NCBI GenBank assembly: GCA_030272585.1
Contig: BSYQ01000001.1
Coordinates: forward strand, 11,113,001 to 11,177,000
Direction: 5' to 3'
Length of the DNA stretch: 64,000 nt
Source of the DNA: Bryopsis sp. KO-2023
Taxonomy: Eukaryota; Chlorophyta; Ulvophyceae; Bryopsidales; Bryopsidaceae
In this document: piece by piece, positions 34,576 through 50,289 of the stretch
Layout of the letters: every line of letters begins with the position of its first letter
How positions within the stretch are numbered: position 1 is the stretch's first letter
The notes under the pieces: model-generated
Told to the model about the DNA's origin: nothing
The model's input: the letters and a program-made list of their open reading frames with translations, nothing else
Database searches by the model: none
Program-made: the position numbers and the translations under genes

Positions 34576-37500
34576 TTAGTTTGGTAAATCAATAACCCTG
34601 AACCAGTCAATCACTCCATCGCCGTGGTAACATTGGCCAAAGCCACTGTGAGACTGAATCCTGGCCAATCGGGCCAGAGCTCCAGTGAACCCAGCATTGT
34701 AGTCCAATGCAACTTCACTCTGCTTGATATCCCACCTTTCATCCCTGTACACGTCATTCTGATCAGGGCCGCCGACCAGAGCTCCCAACAGCGTGTGTCG
34801 ATTAGGCACATCACTGTCGTGTGTAGGCCAATCGCAAAGGTCGGGGCTGTCTGGGCAGGTCGATCCTCGATGGTGAATGTGGGTGGGGTAGTTCTTTCCG
34901 TAGCCCACCACAAAGCTGTCTCCACCATCGCCCAGCATGTACCTGATCTGCAGCATGCCCCAGCACTCGTACGTCCAGCGCTTCGACTTTGACCTGCCCT
35001 TGTGGTCCATCTCGTTGGCGTAGGCGAAAGCCAGCATGGCGGTATTACCGGTGTCACGAAGGGAGGTGGTGTCGTCACCATGGTCAATGTATGCCAAACC
35101 ATTGGGAGTGGAGGTCACCTTCTTGGTCCAGGTCTCCACGTAGTCTTCCACACAATCCCTGTACTTGTCCTCGCTGGTCACTCGGTACAGCAACAAGCAC
35201 GCCGGCTGAGCCACATTGTTCCAGTCAACAGCTTGGCCCTTCAGTTTGCCTAGATCATCCTTCAGCAACTGTGTCATGAACTTCTTGCCCAGATCCAGAT
35301 ATTGTTCCTCCTCAGTTGCCAGATGCAGCCACATGGCTCCCCAAGCAAGGTCATCTCTGTATTCGTTCGACTTGTAGAAGAAACCCACATCGTCGATCGA
35401 GTCGGAGTAGAACCCCTTGAACTTCCGGGCAAATTCATGAAGGTCGATTGCATGCTCCAAAAGCTCCTCGGAATAGTCAAAGTCGACGTCCCGGAAGAGG
35501 ATGGAGGCAGCCGCCAGAGCCGCAGCTGTGGAACCGGCCACATCTGAGCCAGGGTGTGTTTCGTTGATCATCATTCCAATCCTTTCCTTATCCATCAACA
35601 GGACCTCAGGTCTGTCCCATTGCTTGTGCTCAACGGTTCCTCTGCCCACCTGGGCATAAAACTCATTCTTGGCTGTGTGCGCCCGAATGAAATAGTCAGT
35701 TGCCCATTTAATAGTATCACGACCCACCACAACTTGGTTTGCAGAGTAGCCATTATTGAAATCGATAAGTCCCCATGCCAAAAAGGAAGTCGCCACAGCC
35801 ATGGGCAACCCAAACTTGACAGTGTCACCAGCATCGTAGTACCCTCCCACCAGTGACTCCCCATCCACAGTTTGGTCCAAAAGCCCGGAGTCTTGCCTCC
35901 AAGGGATTCTGTTGCTCTCGGGGAGCACCCCAGAGCGCTGAGCCTCATAGAACATAAACGAATGATCCACCACATCGGTGTAGTGATGCACCACACGGCT
36001 CTTCAAAACCAGGACCACGAAAGAGGAAACCACTGAGATAATCGCCACGATGGACCCAAGAGTCACAACAGTCTTCATACCCCTGAACTGGAACAGGGCG
36101 TAGTGCAAGAAAAAGAAGCATGGAACGGTGTTGTAGATCGCCCAGAAGATCGAAACGACTTGGACGACGTCGTGTCCTCCCCGTCTGCCACTCGTGTCCA
36201 ATGTGACAAATCCGGCAACCGCCGTAGAACCCGACAGCAAGAGCACGATAATATTCATCCACAATTCTCCTCCCTGCCCGGTCAGTTTCGCCTTCAAAGC
36301 CTTAGGGCCGAGTTCCTCGCTGAGGAATCCACAGCACGACCTGGAGACCTCCGACGTTTCTTCCTCGGCGCTGGATACGCTGGACGTCACAGACGTCGCC
36401 TCGCTGCGGTCGACGGACTGGAAAGACGGCACGTCTCCGCCGTGCTCCTTCGTCTTGTCTTTGTTCTCTTTTTTCTCCTTCACGGAGACGACGCTGTCCA
36501 TGACGGATTTATTGGCTACAACAGAGACGGCCTTGTCTGTTGCCTTGAAAACAACATCCTTCTTCCTGATTTTCTTGTTAAAGACACTCCAGAATGCCTT
36601 CAGGTACGTGAACCAGAACATGTTGTTGGAGATCGTCGACAGCCAGAGCCTGAAACTGTGTCCAATATTGCCGGAGAGAGTCAGGGTGAACACCAGCACG
36701 AAATAGTACACGGCGAACGCGTACACGCCCTCCTCAGTGATGTCGATAGGGTAGATACCAAGCCAAATCGTCAAAACGGGGATGATGAGGAAGATGGGCG
36801 TGCAGAATGCGCAGCAAAGGTAGGAAAGGTTCCCGATACTGTAGAAGATTTTCCCGATCAATGGCAGGCGACGATCAGTCAAGGGATTGCGAGGACCCAT
36901 CATCACTTGCATGTGTCCCTTGCACCTGTGAAAACACACGCGGTGTGTCCGCGGTTTTTGGTCAGCGGTTTTCTGTTGGGATTACGCATTGTCAAGAAAA
37001 ACACATTCCGAGAATAACATGAGGCTGAGAAAGAACAGAAGTTCAACAGATGCGGACACGTGCGTATCGTTTTTCGTTTCGTTGGGTTTCGACACGTCCA
37101 TGGAAAAGAAACGAAAAGCAAGGAAACCCTTACGACAGGAAAAGAAGGCTATGAGCGCCGCAGACACTTACCAACGACTCCTTTGCTTGAAAATGTTTCT
37201 CAAATCCTCTGGTGCTTCTCCGGCTGCCAAATACTCCCTTAAATACTTGCTCTTGAAACCATGACGCTTAAGCATGAGGGACAACACGTAGTCCTCATTC
37301 ACAGCGTCCTCAGCAAAATACCCCATCGCCTTGATCGCGTCCGACCTCAAAAGATAATTTGTTCCAGTACAGCTCACGCAGCCCCACGTATCCAGAGCAG
37401 GCAACATGTACTCGTAAAACTGCGTGTTGGTGTGGTTGAACACGTCGATATACGGGGGCACGTTGTGGAAGCACTGGGGTGTCAACAGCAGAGCGCACTC

Positions 37501-38124
37501 GCCCATTGCCGACAGTGCCCTCATGAAAAAGTCGTGCCCACAAATTTGGTCCGCGTCAAAAACCGCAATAAGCTCCTCCTTTGCGTTGTTCCTTTCGCCG
37601 TCGGTCTCGTAGACCTGCTCCTCGTTGTCAGGCGGCCCGTACAGGTAGCGGAGAGTGTAGTTCATGTTCGTTGACTTTCCATTCACTTGGTTCGGCTTTT
37701 TGGGACGTATCCTGTAGTGCACCAAGGGGTTCGTCTGCTGCAGGCTCTCGATCCACTTTCTCTTCTCGTCGTCCCTTCCGTCATCCAGAAGATAGACATG
37801 CTTGGTGTAACCCTCAGGCACAGGGGCCGTGAGCGCTCCGGTCACCGTTGGCTTAACAATGTCAAGCCCTTCTTTGTAGCACGGAATAAGGGCACGAATA
37901 ATCTTGATACCGGTGACAGGTTTCTTCTCAGGTCCCCCTCCAGTTCGAGTCAGTACGAAAGCAAAGAGGACAACGGAAGTTGAACCCCACAACTCGAAAA
38001 ACAACACCAGCCATGAGTACCACACCCAGTGAACGTCCAAAGTGAACGCTATCCGGACGTAGAAATAGAAGGCTGTCGCCAACAGATACCCAAGGAACAG
38101 GACTCTCCGAATGAGAGCCTCCAT
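34576..38124 (-). CDS. cellulose synthase (GT2) fused to GH9 endo-1,4-beta-glucanase
   Basis: Two exons, 38124-37172 and 36925-34576, joined by one GT-AG intron, encode 1,100 residues. Residues 1-60 hold two membrane segments. Residues 85-318 are a bacterial-type cellulose synthase domain with LLDDGRDDEKR, VFDADQ (DxD), LLTPQCFHN, CTGTNYLLRSDA, the VNEDY general-base Asp region and QRSRW (QxxRW), which spans the splice site. Further membrane segments follow, with FKATDK in the place of the gating-loop FxVTxK motif (about residue 440). A Ser/Glu/Lys-rich linker, more membrane helices to about 623 and then a full GH9 domain (about 640-1095) complete the chain. The GH9 part keeps YYDAGD (catalytic base, about 680), the THIHHRG signature and SEVALDYNAGFTGAL with the acid Glu at about 1055. 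The GH9 domain should face outside. The plant-specific P-CR and CSR regions and the bacterial PilZ domain are absent. The junction lies inside one exon, so the fusion does not depend on splicing. Confidence 0.95.
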
Positions 38125-40898
38125 CGCGTTATTTTTTCAATTTGCAAGAACCAAGTCTCTCGAAGGGTCCTTGGGTACCTGAGTAGCGAGCGGTCCCCGT
38201 CCTACATGTCAAGTAAAATGTTGTCGCTGTGCTTTTAAACTTGGGGATGGTCCCCGTACCCACGGGCTGACATGGGCGCCAGCGTGTATCTCTGTGATAG
38301 CCAGCCGCCTCAACTTCCAAGATTTGCGTGGTGCTGTACCAAAGTGACCCAACATGCAGCAAGGAAATGAATTCGAGGTAGGCATTGGCTGTGTGACTGT
38401 CATTCAAACACAAGCAACTGACGTTGTCACCGCATAATTTTTCGCGGTACGATTCTCTGCCTCCAGTTCACTTTTTTTTCTGCTCAGTTGTTCGGACCGT
38501 GGGCACCCACATTCCATTTCACAACCTTCAACGAAGAGTTTTATACGAGATCAGAAGGCCGCCCCGAGCCCCGAGCCCCTTCAGCCTCCGGACCTACGAA
38601 GTTTTTGATTGCCATTGAAACTGGCTTGACCTTTGCGTATCCGGTTTCAACTTGCAAGGGTTGCAGGCGCCGACGCCACGGCAACCGACATCCTCGACTT
38701 TCCAACCTTCGTCCTTCCCGTCACCGTTACCCACCCTCCTTCGCAGAAAGATACTTAACAAATTGTACCATACAAATCCCAACCGAGATCAACCCTCAAA
38801 TCTATCCATACAACAATAGCAAAGAATCCAAACAACTGAAACAAGTCGTGGTCTTCTGGGAAAAGCTTGCCCTGCGTCTTGTGCGCAACTGTATCGACGA
38901 AAAACGTTGGGAAAACCAAAGTTGCCCTGCACACGCACCAAATTATGACCTTCCATCATGGAGGTCAATCGATACGGAACTCTCGATGTCGTCAACCAGG
39001 TTTAGAACGTAAACTCTCATGAATTTCTCGTAGAATTAGCAAAGACGCCCAAGAGCCAAGCCCCGTTGACATGGTAGGGGTCCAGCGTTGCGTCGGAAAA
39101 GACGCAGGGCAAAGAATTCCCACTGCGGCCAACTGGTTGCGCCCCCCGAACAAGAATACGTGCGACAGCCGCAATGGAAGAAATGGTGAATTCGTGTTCA
39201 CTCAGACGACACGAACCACGCCTCATTTGTTAATTTTTGAAATTTTAGTTTGTTGCCACTGCTCGCTGGCGTACTCCACTTTCCAGCACAAGGTCGTCAA
39301 TAGCATTCACATCGTACCCAAACAAAATCGTTGGTGAAACTGCGTTGGCTATACCCCCTTTCCGCCTAGCTTGTGGTCATGTACATGGCTGCGACCAATT
39401 GATGCCACCTACTAGGATAGTATCCGTGACAAATCAATCCCCTGGCTGCGGAGATACCACCCTGCTTTTACTTGCGCCGTCATCAAAACTGTCGAGCGAT
39501 GCCGCAAGACCTAACAGGGAAATCTTTGTGATAGCCCACCCCCCTCTCGATCTTGCCGCTGATATGTCGACAAGATATTCCCGCAGCACCTTGCACCAAG
39601 GAGGTTTCAACGCCAGGTATCAGGCTTGCCTCTTCGTTTTGAAATATCATCGACTTGACTCGCGAAAACGCGAAACGCTGGGGAGTCAGCTCGTTCAGGG
39701 AAATCAACATGCACGATTCGGAACCGAGAGCAAAATTCCGGACATGTTTGTTCAGGAGAGGAGCGCAGCCTAGATTCGGGAGCGCAACGAGGACCATGAG
39801 ACTGAACGGCCAGCTCGCTCTGCTTGGTAGTGTGGATAGACAGGTACAATTCCCACCTTTCGTGGCTCAAGCTGATGTAGTGATTTAATGTGTGGTCCTC
39901 CACGAACGCACCCTGGCAGCAGGCCAGGCGACGAGTCTTTCAAAGACTAACAAAGTTTGTTACCAATACTGTACAATGTTTGGTATTTCGGTGGTCCTTC
40001 CTCAAAAACTGCTTGGTCGTTGCCGACTGTTCGGCCACCACTTGGATTTTGGTTCAATTGAGAACACCAAGCCAGATCCTTCGTCCAGCTACCTCAAGAA
40101 AAAGAACCACGGCGGCAAGATAGACCCCGGAAGATTCAGCGGATCGCAGCAATCAGACGCTCGACCGTTGACCCGTTTTGGCTCGACCAATCGTGCGGGG
40201 GTGTGCACACACGTTTCTCTGAACGTTGTGTCCCCTAGGGCACGTGTCCTATCAGACACGTGCGATTGGAGCAGTGTCTTACAAACCAGATCTATCAATC
40301 AAGTGTCCAGTCTCTACATGCACTCATCAACTGATTGATTGAGTTCTTTGGCCCACAACAATGACATGCAAAGCAGACGTGACAAATTTCCATTTCGTCA
40401 AAACAGCTGAAAGGAGCACTCTGCTCCCCTCAACCTCCCAAAAGAAGTATTTTTTCTGGCAATTCTTTATTTTCTGTTGGGTTCAGGTGACCACCATTTT
40501 CTTAATCTTCATATTATCAATTTTAGCAAGTAGGCTAGTTTCTTCAACAGACATTTTCTCCTTTTTTCCTTTTTATGGATACGATTTGAAGGCAATATGG
40601 GCAATACAGACAGAAGAGTTCCATATGGGTGGGTTGTGGAGTGCCAATGTCCAAAACTCCTGTGGTATCGAAAGCTGAACATGGGAGTGACGCTGGATGG
40701 ACTTCATCTGCCCAGAAAGATTCCTTGAGAACAGAATGATGATCTGCCTTGGCCATGCAACAACTTGAAATCCAAAACTTTTCGTTGAAAACTTGGGAGC
40801 TACGCACATCAGGTTCGCCACCCCTATCATTCATCAACCGATAAACAATATTGACAAAAAATGCGCAAGTATTCTGACACAAAATTGAAGCAGGACAA
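38125..40898. other. intergenic upstream of the cellulose synthase fusion
   Basis: About 2.8 kb with no supported gene. It must contain the promoter and 5' UTR of the minus-strand fusion gene and the 3' UTR of GAR synthetase. Open frames of 60-175 codons occur on both strands but are low in recognisable motifs and overlap each other. A short imperfect palindrome with CACGTG occurs near 40240-40265. Confidence 0.5.
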
Positions 40899-44095
<3,197 letters not shown>

Positions 44096-44293
44096 CCTGG
44101 ATACACCCACCGCGCCTCCAGCACTCCTCTCCAAGTCCGCCTTTGGCGCCGTGGTGTGGTAAGAAGATTGTGATCAACCGAGATTTAATGGTTCGTACGG
44201 ACGGCGATACGATGTTGTTACAAAGCACAGAGGGGAAGCGATCGTGCAAGTGGGTTGCATTGCACAGCGAGGTGTGTGATCGCCTTTTTGGAA
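44096..44293. promoter_or_regulatory. divergent promoter region, GAR synthetase / RPB5
   Basis: A 198-bp gap between two start codons on opposite strands. It has to hold both promoters. No TATA-like motif stands out; the call is from layout only. Confidence 0.5.
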
Positions 44294-45854
44294 ATGGACA
44301 ACGCGACCAAGCTGTATCGAGTCAGGCGAACATGCCTGGAAATGCTCAGCGACAGGGGATACATGGTTAACAAGGTGCCTGTTGATGTTGATATGTTCTG
44401 GTGGCCATCCTCATGCTTCCAGAATAATACTTGTAAAACAATTGATTCAATTGAATCTGTAAATGGTGTTTTCCATTTGGTGTTCTCAACAACCAGATTA
44501 TACATATATATAATCACATGCACATTATATGGGGAATTAGCTGGAAGACTTGTAGCATTCCGGAATCGTGTGGCTGGGGGCAGTTTTGCCAAACAGTGCA
44601 ATTAGTTGAAAGTGTTTTCATCATTTCTCAGCTTTGTATGCCTGAGTTGGGGCCACATTACCAAAGTATGTAATCTGGACTTGAGTTTTGAATTTTGATT
44701 CGACCGCAAAGGCAGATCTAGAGGCCACTAAAGAGGAGTTTTTGACAAGGTTTGGCGACCAGCCTAGAAAAGATGATCTCATGATTCTGGTGCCAAAGTA
44801 TGACGATCCAAGAGATCAGGTAAATTTTGGGGAAAAAAAAACTCTCCATTCATTGTCGCTTCTGTACCCAATGTTTCATAATTAGTTGTTTTCTTCATTT
44901 TTCAAGCAGTTCACCTGGTAATTAGGAAGCAGTCAGGTTAGGACCTGCTCCATTTGCGTAGGAAATATCTCTCAATGGTGGTGGTTATTGGAGTGCATGT
45001 CGACAATTGAATGGGCTCGGATAAATTCAAGATGCATAATGCACAATGTTGGCTTTTTATAATTCTGACCTCGAGACTAAAGGGATGTCTCTTCTGTGTT
45101 CATTGTGTTAGATTTTTTCCTTTTTCCCGGAGGAGGAAAAGGTCGGAGTGACTTCCATAAAGCAGTTGTGCGAAAGAATGAAGTCTGAAAACGTTAGTCG
45201 AGCCATCATGGTGATTTCCAACAAACTGACCCCATTCGCCAAGAGCACCCTGTTGCAAACGGAGTCCAAATACAAGATCGAAGTGTTCTTGGAACAAGAG
45301 CTTCTGGTGAACATCACGAAGCACATCCTGGTGCCGAAACACAGGGTTTTGACAGACGAGGAGAAAGCCACGCTGTTGGGGCAGTACAAAGTGAAGGATG
45401 TCCAGTTGCCAAGAATTCAGGTGAATTTAGTGATGCACCATCATCCTTGATTGATGAGCTGAAATCTTGTATTATTATTTAGCATTAAAAAAATAATTGA
45501 ATCGGAAAGAAAGAAACGAAAAGAATCGGATTATCCGATTAAGGATCTGTAGTGCTGTGATTCTGACCACAAAAAAAAGTATGAGCCCTCGTTTGTGAAT
45601 TGCAGATTGTCTGACAATCGGCCATTGATATTTTGATTGGAAGATTCAAGCAGAATCTGAGTGGCCATTTTCTTCTGTCTGTTGCATCCATTCAAAGGGT
45701 TGCCATTCCAGTGAGCAAGTGTTTTGGTTCATGGTTTTTGCAGCTCTCCGATCCAGTGGCCAGATATTATGGGATGGCAAGAGGCCAAGTGGTCAGAATA
45801 GTGAGATCAAGCGAAACCGCGGGCCGATACGTGACTTATAGAATAGCAGTGTGA
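44294..45854 (+). CDS. RPB5: RNA polymerases I, II and III shared subunit RPB5 (RPABC1)
   Basis: Four exons, 44294-44374, 44712-44819, 45112-45420 and 45744-45854 (TGA), encode 202 residues, near the family norm of 205-215. RPB5 is the jaw subunit shared by the three nuclear RNA polymerases. The N-terminal eukaryote-specific domain shows [35 protein letters not shown] and [10 protein letters not shown]. The C-terminal archaeal RpoH-like domain shows [39 protein letters not shown] and IRPSETAGRY-type [18 protein letters not shown]. All conserved blocks are in order and in phase, so the gene looks intact. The second exon is preceded by an AAAG acceptor. It is divergent from GAR synthetase. Confidence 0.97.
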
Positions 45855-47000
45855 AGTGGAAGGCCGCTTCCAGGACACCAGTTTGAATTTGGATGGAGAT
45901 GCCCTTCGTTCTCCAGAAATGACACGAGGGGGAATGGCAAAGAGACTCGTCTTAGAATCATGTGGAATTTCCAACAAGAAGTAGTGGGTTTCAAAATAGA
46001 AAGGTTAGCGCAATTTGGGCATGGGTTGCTTTGTGCATGTTTTTTTTTCTTCTCAATTTGTCTCAGAATGGTTCCAGAAGTGGACAGGAAAAAGAGGACT
46101 ACGCGTTGTTTAGATTAGGGTTACGTTGAGCCAAAATTGAAAAAATTGAGTACGTGTAATTGTGGCCTCCATGCATTCCATCAATTCATGATGAGTTGAT
46201 GGTTCCGTCTCTAATATTGCTGGGTCTGTTGGGAAGAGAACAGGCTGAAGTTCCTTCAAAGTCGGATTTCGGTTTCAGTCATGCTGTCCGAGCAATGATT
46301 TGAAAAGACGAAGGTGAATGTCACGAGGATCTATCCAAAAAGCACTCCAAACCAAACCAAACCAAAGCACTCCAAACAAACAAACATCAATTACATTGTG
46401 CAAAGCACTCCAGCATAGGTGTGAGTTGTAAATTGATTTCCTTCTCCGCCATCTTGGGGGCTGATGGTCTCTTTCTTTCTGCCGTGTTGCAATTGTCGGT
46501 CTGGTCATTGTTGGTTCATGAGTATTGAACAAGGGGTTTTCTACCACAAAGGACGTGGGCCCGTGGGGTGGAAATTGAAACAATGGTGCGTGGGGTGGGG
46601 GATGAGAAACAAGGACCCCATTCTTAAGGATAAGGTGGGCCCCAACCGTTGATGTGACATCAGGGGGTGGCCTGAGTCTCAATCAATCGATCTGTGGAAG
46701 GAAATATTGCCCAGCGCGCTGAGCCAATTCCAACCAGCAGACTCTTCACTTGTTGGGGGGCACTGTTTCAGCCCCTCTCTCAAAACACCTGGTATTTCCC
46801 CAAGCAAAGGGGCGATATGACATGACGGATCATGGCCTCCACGATTCCGCACCTCCAGCGAATGATTCCCCCACGCCCGAGCGCGCCCACCACACCCCTC
46901 CCGTCACAACAGAGCGACCCTCGATGCAGGCGCGTTTGTGTTGCTTGATTGGGGCAGGGATAGTTCATCGGTGCCGAAATTTTGGTAGGATTCGCTCACC
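45855..47000. other. intergenic
   Basis: No supported gene. Includes the RPB5 3' UTR and the promoter of the secreted precursor. A CAAAC/CCAAA-rich stretch lies near 46340-46390. Confidence 0.5.
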
Positions 47001-47870
47001 ATGAACGTCTACACTTTCGCATGCGTAGTGCTGTTGTGCGTCGCTCTGGTGTGCGCTAAGAAAGACTGCCCAATCATCACTGGAGAAGCAATAGGTACTG
47101 GTTCAGGGCACAGCGATTTCATTGTCTGAGCGTTGGCTTCAGGACACAAAGAAAGCTCCTGAACATATTCCATATATATCTGCACAGTTGGAGCGTGGAA
47201 TGATCGCGGCCTTGATAAGCAAGTCAATTCATGAACCCATACACCATGTTCGCCTGAATTCGAACGCATTCGTTTTCGACTTGGCGTTCAGGTCTTCGAT
47301 TTTTTTCCATGCTGTGAGGATAACCGTTGTGCTGTGCTTCCAAAAGGTGAAATCGCCTGCTTTCCCTCCGAATCGTTCCAGCAAATGGTGCCTGAAGGGA
47401 AAGAAGATTTGGCCATGTACATGCCGCTCCATGATGTCCCTGGATTTGAGCCATTTTTGAGCAAAGCTTCGGCATATTATGTGCCGGAAGGAGTAGAACC
47501 CAGCAGCAAGTGTCCTGTGGATCGAAACACCCTACAGAGTGTGTGCAGTCCCCCCAAACACCAGAATGCACAATCGAACAGTTCAGCCCTGTTCAACCAA
47601 GCAATCCCTCTATCTGGTTGCTCAATAGCAAACCGAAATTTATTTATTAATTTCTATATTTAGTGTAGGAATGCTCTGTTTGCTATTTCAGGACTACTTG
47701 AGGAATTTGAAAGCCGAGGGAGCCCCGCTTCTGCTTCACATGGCAGGAAGCTGATCGTGATTAAGAAGAGGAAGGAAAGGTCAAAGGCTCGGTGTTTTTG
47801 CATCAAACCGTGTCAAGTTTTCGCCCAGCTGGGCTGCGACAGTGATGATAAGCATTGCATGTGCGATTGA
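47001..47870 (+). CDS. secreted cysteine-rich precursor protein
   Basis: Three exons, 47001-47094, 47347-47538 and 47692-47870 (TGA), have matching phases (1 and 1) and give 154 residues. Residues 1-19 are a clear signal peptide (MNVYTFACVVLLCVALVCA). An acidic, Pro-containing middle region follows with few Cys (DLAMYMPLHDVPGFEPF). Then comes a strongly basic run (KLIVIKKRKERSK) and a C-terminal segment with six cysteines spaced C-x-C-x3-C-x7-C-x6-C-x-C, ending in Asp. This layout is that of a prepropeptide cut at a basic site to release a small disulfide-rich peptide. I do not recognise the family; it could be a signalling peptide, a defence peptide or a wall protein. Exon 2 is the least certain, since its acceptor is AAAAG and its donor is weak. 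Confidence 0.55.
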
Positions 47871-49572
47871 TGCTTTCTGGATGCATCGGGACAAGTCTTA
47901 AACAAAACAAAAAATAGAAAGGGGATGTTTGTGTGCAGATGTACGTATGAATTCAAAAAGGAAAAAAAAGGGATGCACATGTATTTTATATATTACATAT
48001 GTGCAGTTGGGGAATTCCTTTGAAGTTTTTTTTTTTCTTTTTGTGAAACGTGCGAAGGTAGGATAGTGTTTCTGTTCTCACCTTTTTCTTTTCTTTTCTA
48101 ATTAGGCAGGGTGACGGCTGAATTCATAGGTCTTTTTTTCTTTTGGGTTTGACAAAAAGCTGATTTTGGGGTATGGAAAAAAAGAGAGATGCCTCGTGAA
48201 AAATCGAGGTGGTAAAGATAATAATCGGACTCGAATTCAAAGAAACTGACAAAAAAAAGGGAGTGGGTGGGTTGTTTGAAACAATGGAATATGACCAGCA
48301 GGGAATGCTGTTCATGAAATATCTCATTCGATCGAAATTTACTAGTGTCGTCATCAGAGGGTTAGGTAATCATTGGGAAAACACATTTTCAATTTTTGCT
48401 TGAATTCAAAGTAGCACTCACAAACTTACACGTTCATTTGGGGAGGGGGGGAAGAAGGATTGTCCGTGCAACTTCGGGCTGACCTGGTGTTTGAATTATC
48501 GCATTCGTTTGGATGCACATGAAATGCATCTAAATATGCATTGTTCATATCTTTTTCTTATTTTTTTTTCCTTCATGCACTTTTTCTTTTTTGTGAGTTT
48601 GCATGATTTCATGTTCTCTTGCAACTGCTAATTCAAGAAAATCGTTTATTCACGGTAGTGATAAAATGGTTTTGCAGATTTTTGCATAAACACAAAACAA
48701 TAATGTTATGGGGGCTGGGAATGTCTTGTTGCGAAACAATTGGTATGTTTTTTAAACAATCCATTTTGGATCCTTAATCCGATTTTTTGACTCAACTTAA
48801 TTTCTGTGTCCCTTTACGATAAATTATGTGAGGGTTTGTGCAGTCGGCTGAGTTTCGTAAAAGCGGTTTGCAATCAGCAATGGAAAATGTTGCAACCCAG
48901 AAGCTGGTTGGTTGGTGGATGGTGAGACTTGACTGTGTAACAGAGAAGTTTGGAGTTGATGATGCAACGATCAAGACGTTGGCTATGAGAGGGTTCTGGT
49001 CAGAGGGATCGAGCATCTGTCAAAATTTGTTGATATCCTCACCAGCAGCGTATTTTTTCTCAATTTTGGCCGGCCCCAAATGGCCCTAAAGTTGGCTGTT
49101 TCATCTTCTTGTGGCCCCAATTTGTTCAAAAAAATGAAAATGTGGCCCCAACTATTCACAGGGTTTCGAACGCAAGATTAGTTCATCTGGGGAGTTCTGT
49201 GGAATCCTCATTTGTTTTATGGGGGTGAATGAATATTTTGGCCCTTTCGTTGCCTCGACTGCAAAAAAAAATAAAAAATACACTGGTTGCAACCAACACA
49301 GCACGCTTAAAACTCCCACACATGAAGTTGAACGCAGACGGACCAGGTTTCCTTCTTTGGAGGGCCAGTTCTGTCAGCTTCAGAGGTGACGCCTGCAACA
49401 CTGTATGTGAGATGATACATCAGGTGATATATATCCCCGACCCAGAGCCTTTTTTTGAACGAATCTACCTGAGTGGCGTTTGCACCCTGGCTCGAGAGCG
49501 AGGAGCGAGTGACAAGACTGTTCCGAGTCTATGAGTCCCGCTCTGTGCGCTGCTGTCTTGTGTTCGCTCCAA
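47871..49572. other. intergenic
   Basis: No supported gene. A plus-strand stretch at 48844-49089 preceded by a TGTGCAG acceptor-like site reads as an 80-residue open frame (KLVGWWMVRLDCVTEKFG) but matches nothing I know. The remainder is AT-rich. Confidence 0.4.
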
Positions 49573-50197
49573 TTAGCAGGTAGAGTCAAAGCCCAGAACA
49601 CCCTCGTCCTCGTCCTGAAAGACCAGCTTAAGGTGTCTTAAGACGTCGGCTTTGATGGACTCCAGGCATTTCTGCAAGATTTCGGACAGCCGCAATTGCG
49701 CGCCGCCACCACAACACTCCACGAGAGGGTCGATTTCAAAATGCTTGTGCAGACTCAGCTCGAATTACTTGAAGAGCCACTCGGCACACGGTTGTCCATC
49801 CTCTTCGGCGAACTTCGGGTATATATATATTTATATTGAATATCCGTTCCACGTCAAACCCAAAAGTAAGGACCTCGCCCTTCTCTATCAGAACTCTGGT
49901 GGACGTCTTGAAGTCGCAGTGGACACAAGACGCAGCCCCTGGCTTGAACAAGTCTACCAGCTCGTCATCGTCCCCAACGATGGTATACGCAACCGCGCTT
50001 CGGGAAGTTCCCATGTCGATAGCCACAACCAAGTCCCCCACTTCCACAAGAACTTCTGTGCAAGTGAGCTTTGGACGCTCTCCGTTGTCCAGGGGAAAAC
50101 AAGAAACTCCAACCATTACCTGCACTATGGTCATGTTTGCATGAAGTTTGGAACCATTGGTCGATTGGTTGATATCAAACGTCATGGATCGTCGCAC
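49573..50197 (-). pseudogene. HSPA12-like Hsp70 relative, degenerate and truncated
   Basis: The minus-strand frame from 50197 has the nucleotide-binding start of the HSPA12 branch of Hsp70 proteins: VVAIDMGTSRSAVAYTIVG, then DFKTSTRVLIEKGEVLTFGFD. Homology continues in another frame after an AT-only insertion near 49818-49845 (FAEEDGQPCAEWLFK, then FELSLHKHFEIDPL and LSEILQKCLESIKADVLRHLK). It is interrupted by an in-frame TAA between LFK and FELS. It ends at a TAA (49573-49575) only about a third of the way through a normal Hsp70 ATPase domain. A 39-bp GT-AG intron could bridge the AT insertion, but would not remove the internal stop. HSPA12 proteins are atypical Hsp70s without the classic substrate-binding domain. 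The upstream region is shared with the nitrilase copy, 92 bp away and divergent. Confidence 0.65.
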
Positions 50198-50289
50198 TCA
50201 ATCGTACAGCTGGAGTGAACAAGAAACACACGAACAAACAAAAACGGAGAGGCAACAGGGCTCCAAAAAAAGGCAAGAAAACCTGCAAA

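Noticed and set aside
36103..37017. 304-codon plus-strand open frame opposite the cellulose synthase fusion
   Set aside because: It is the antisense shadow of a strongly coding minus-strand exon, and its composition (Arg, His rich) is not protein-like.
38424..40338. Several open frames of 80-175 codons on both strands
   Set aside because: They overlap each other, lack known motifs and sit in the promoter-side spacer of the fusion gene.
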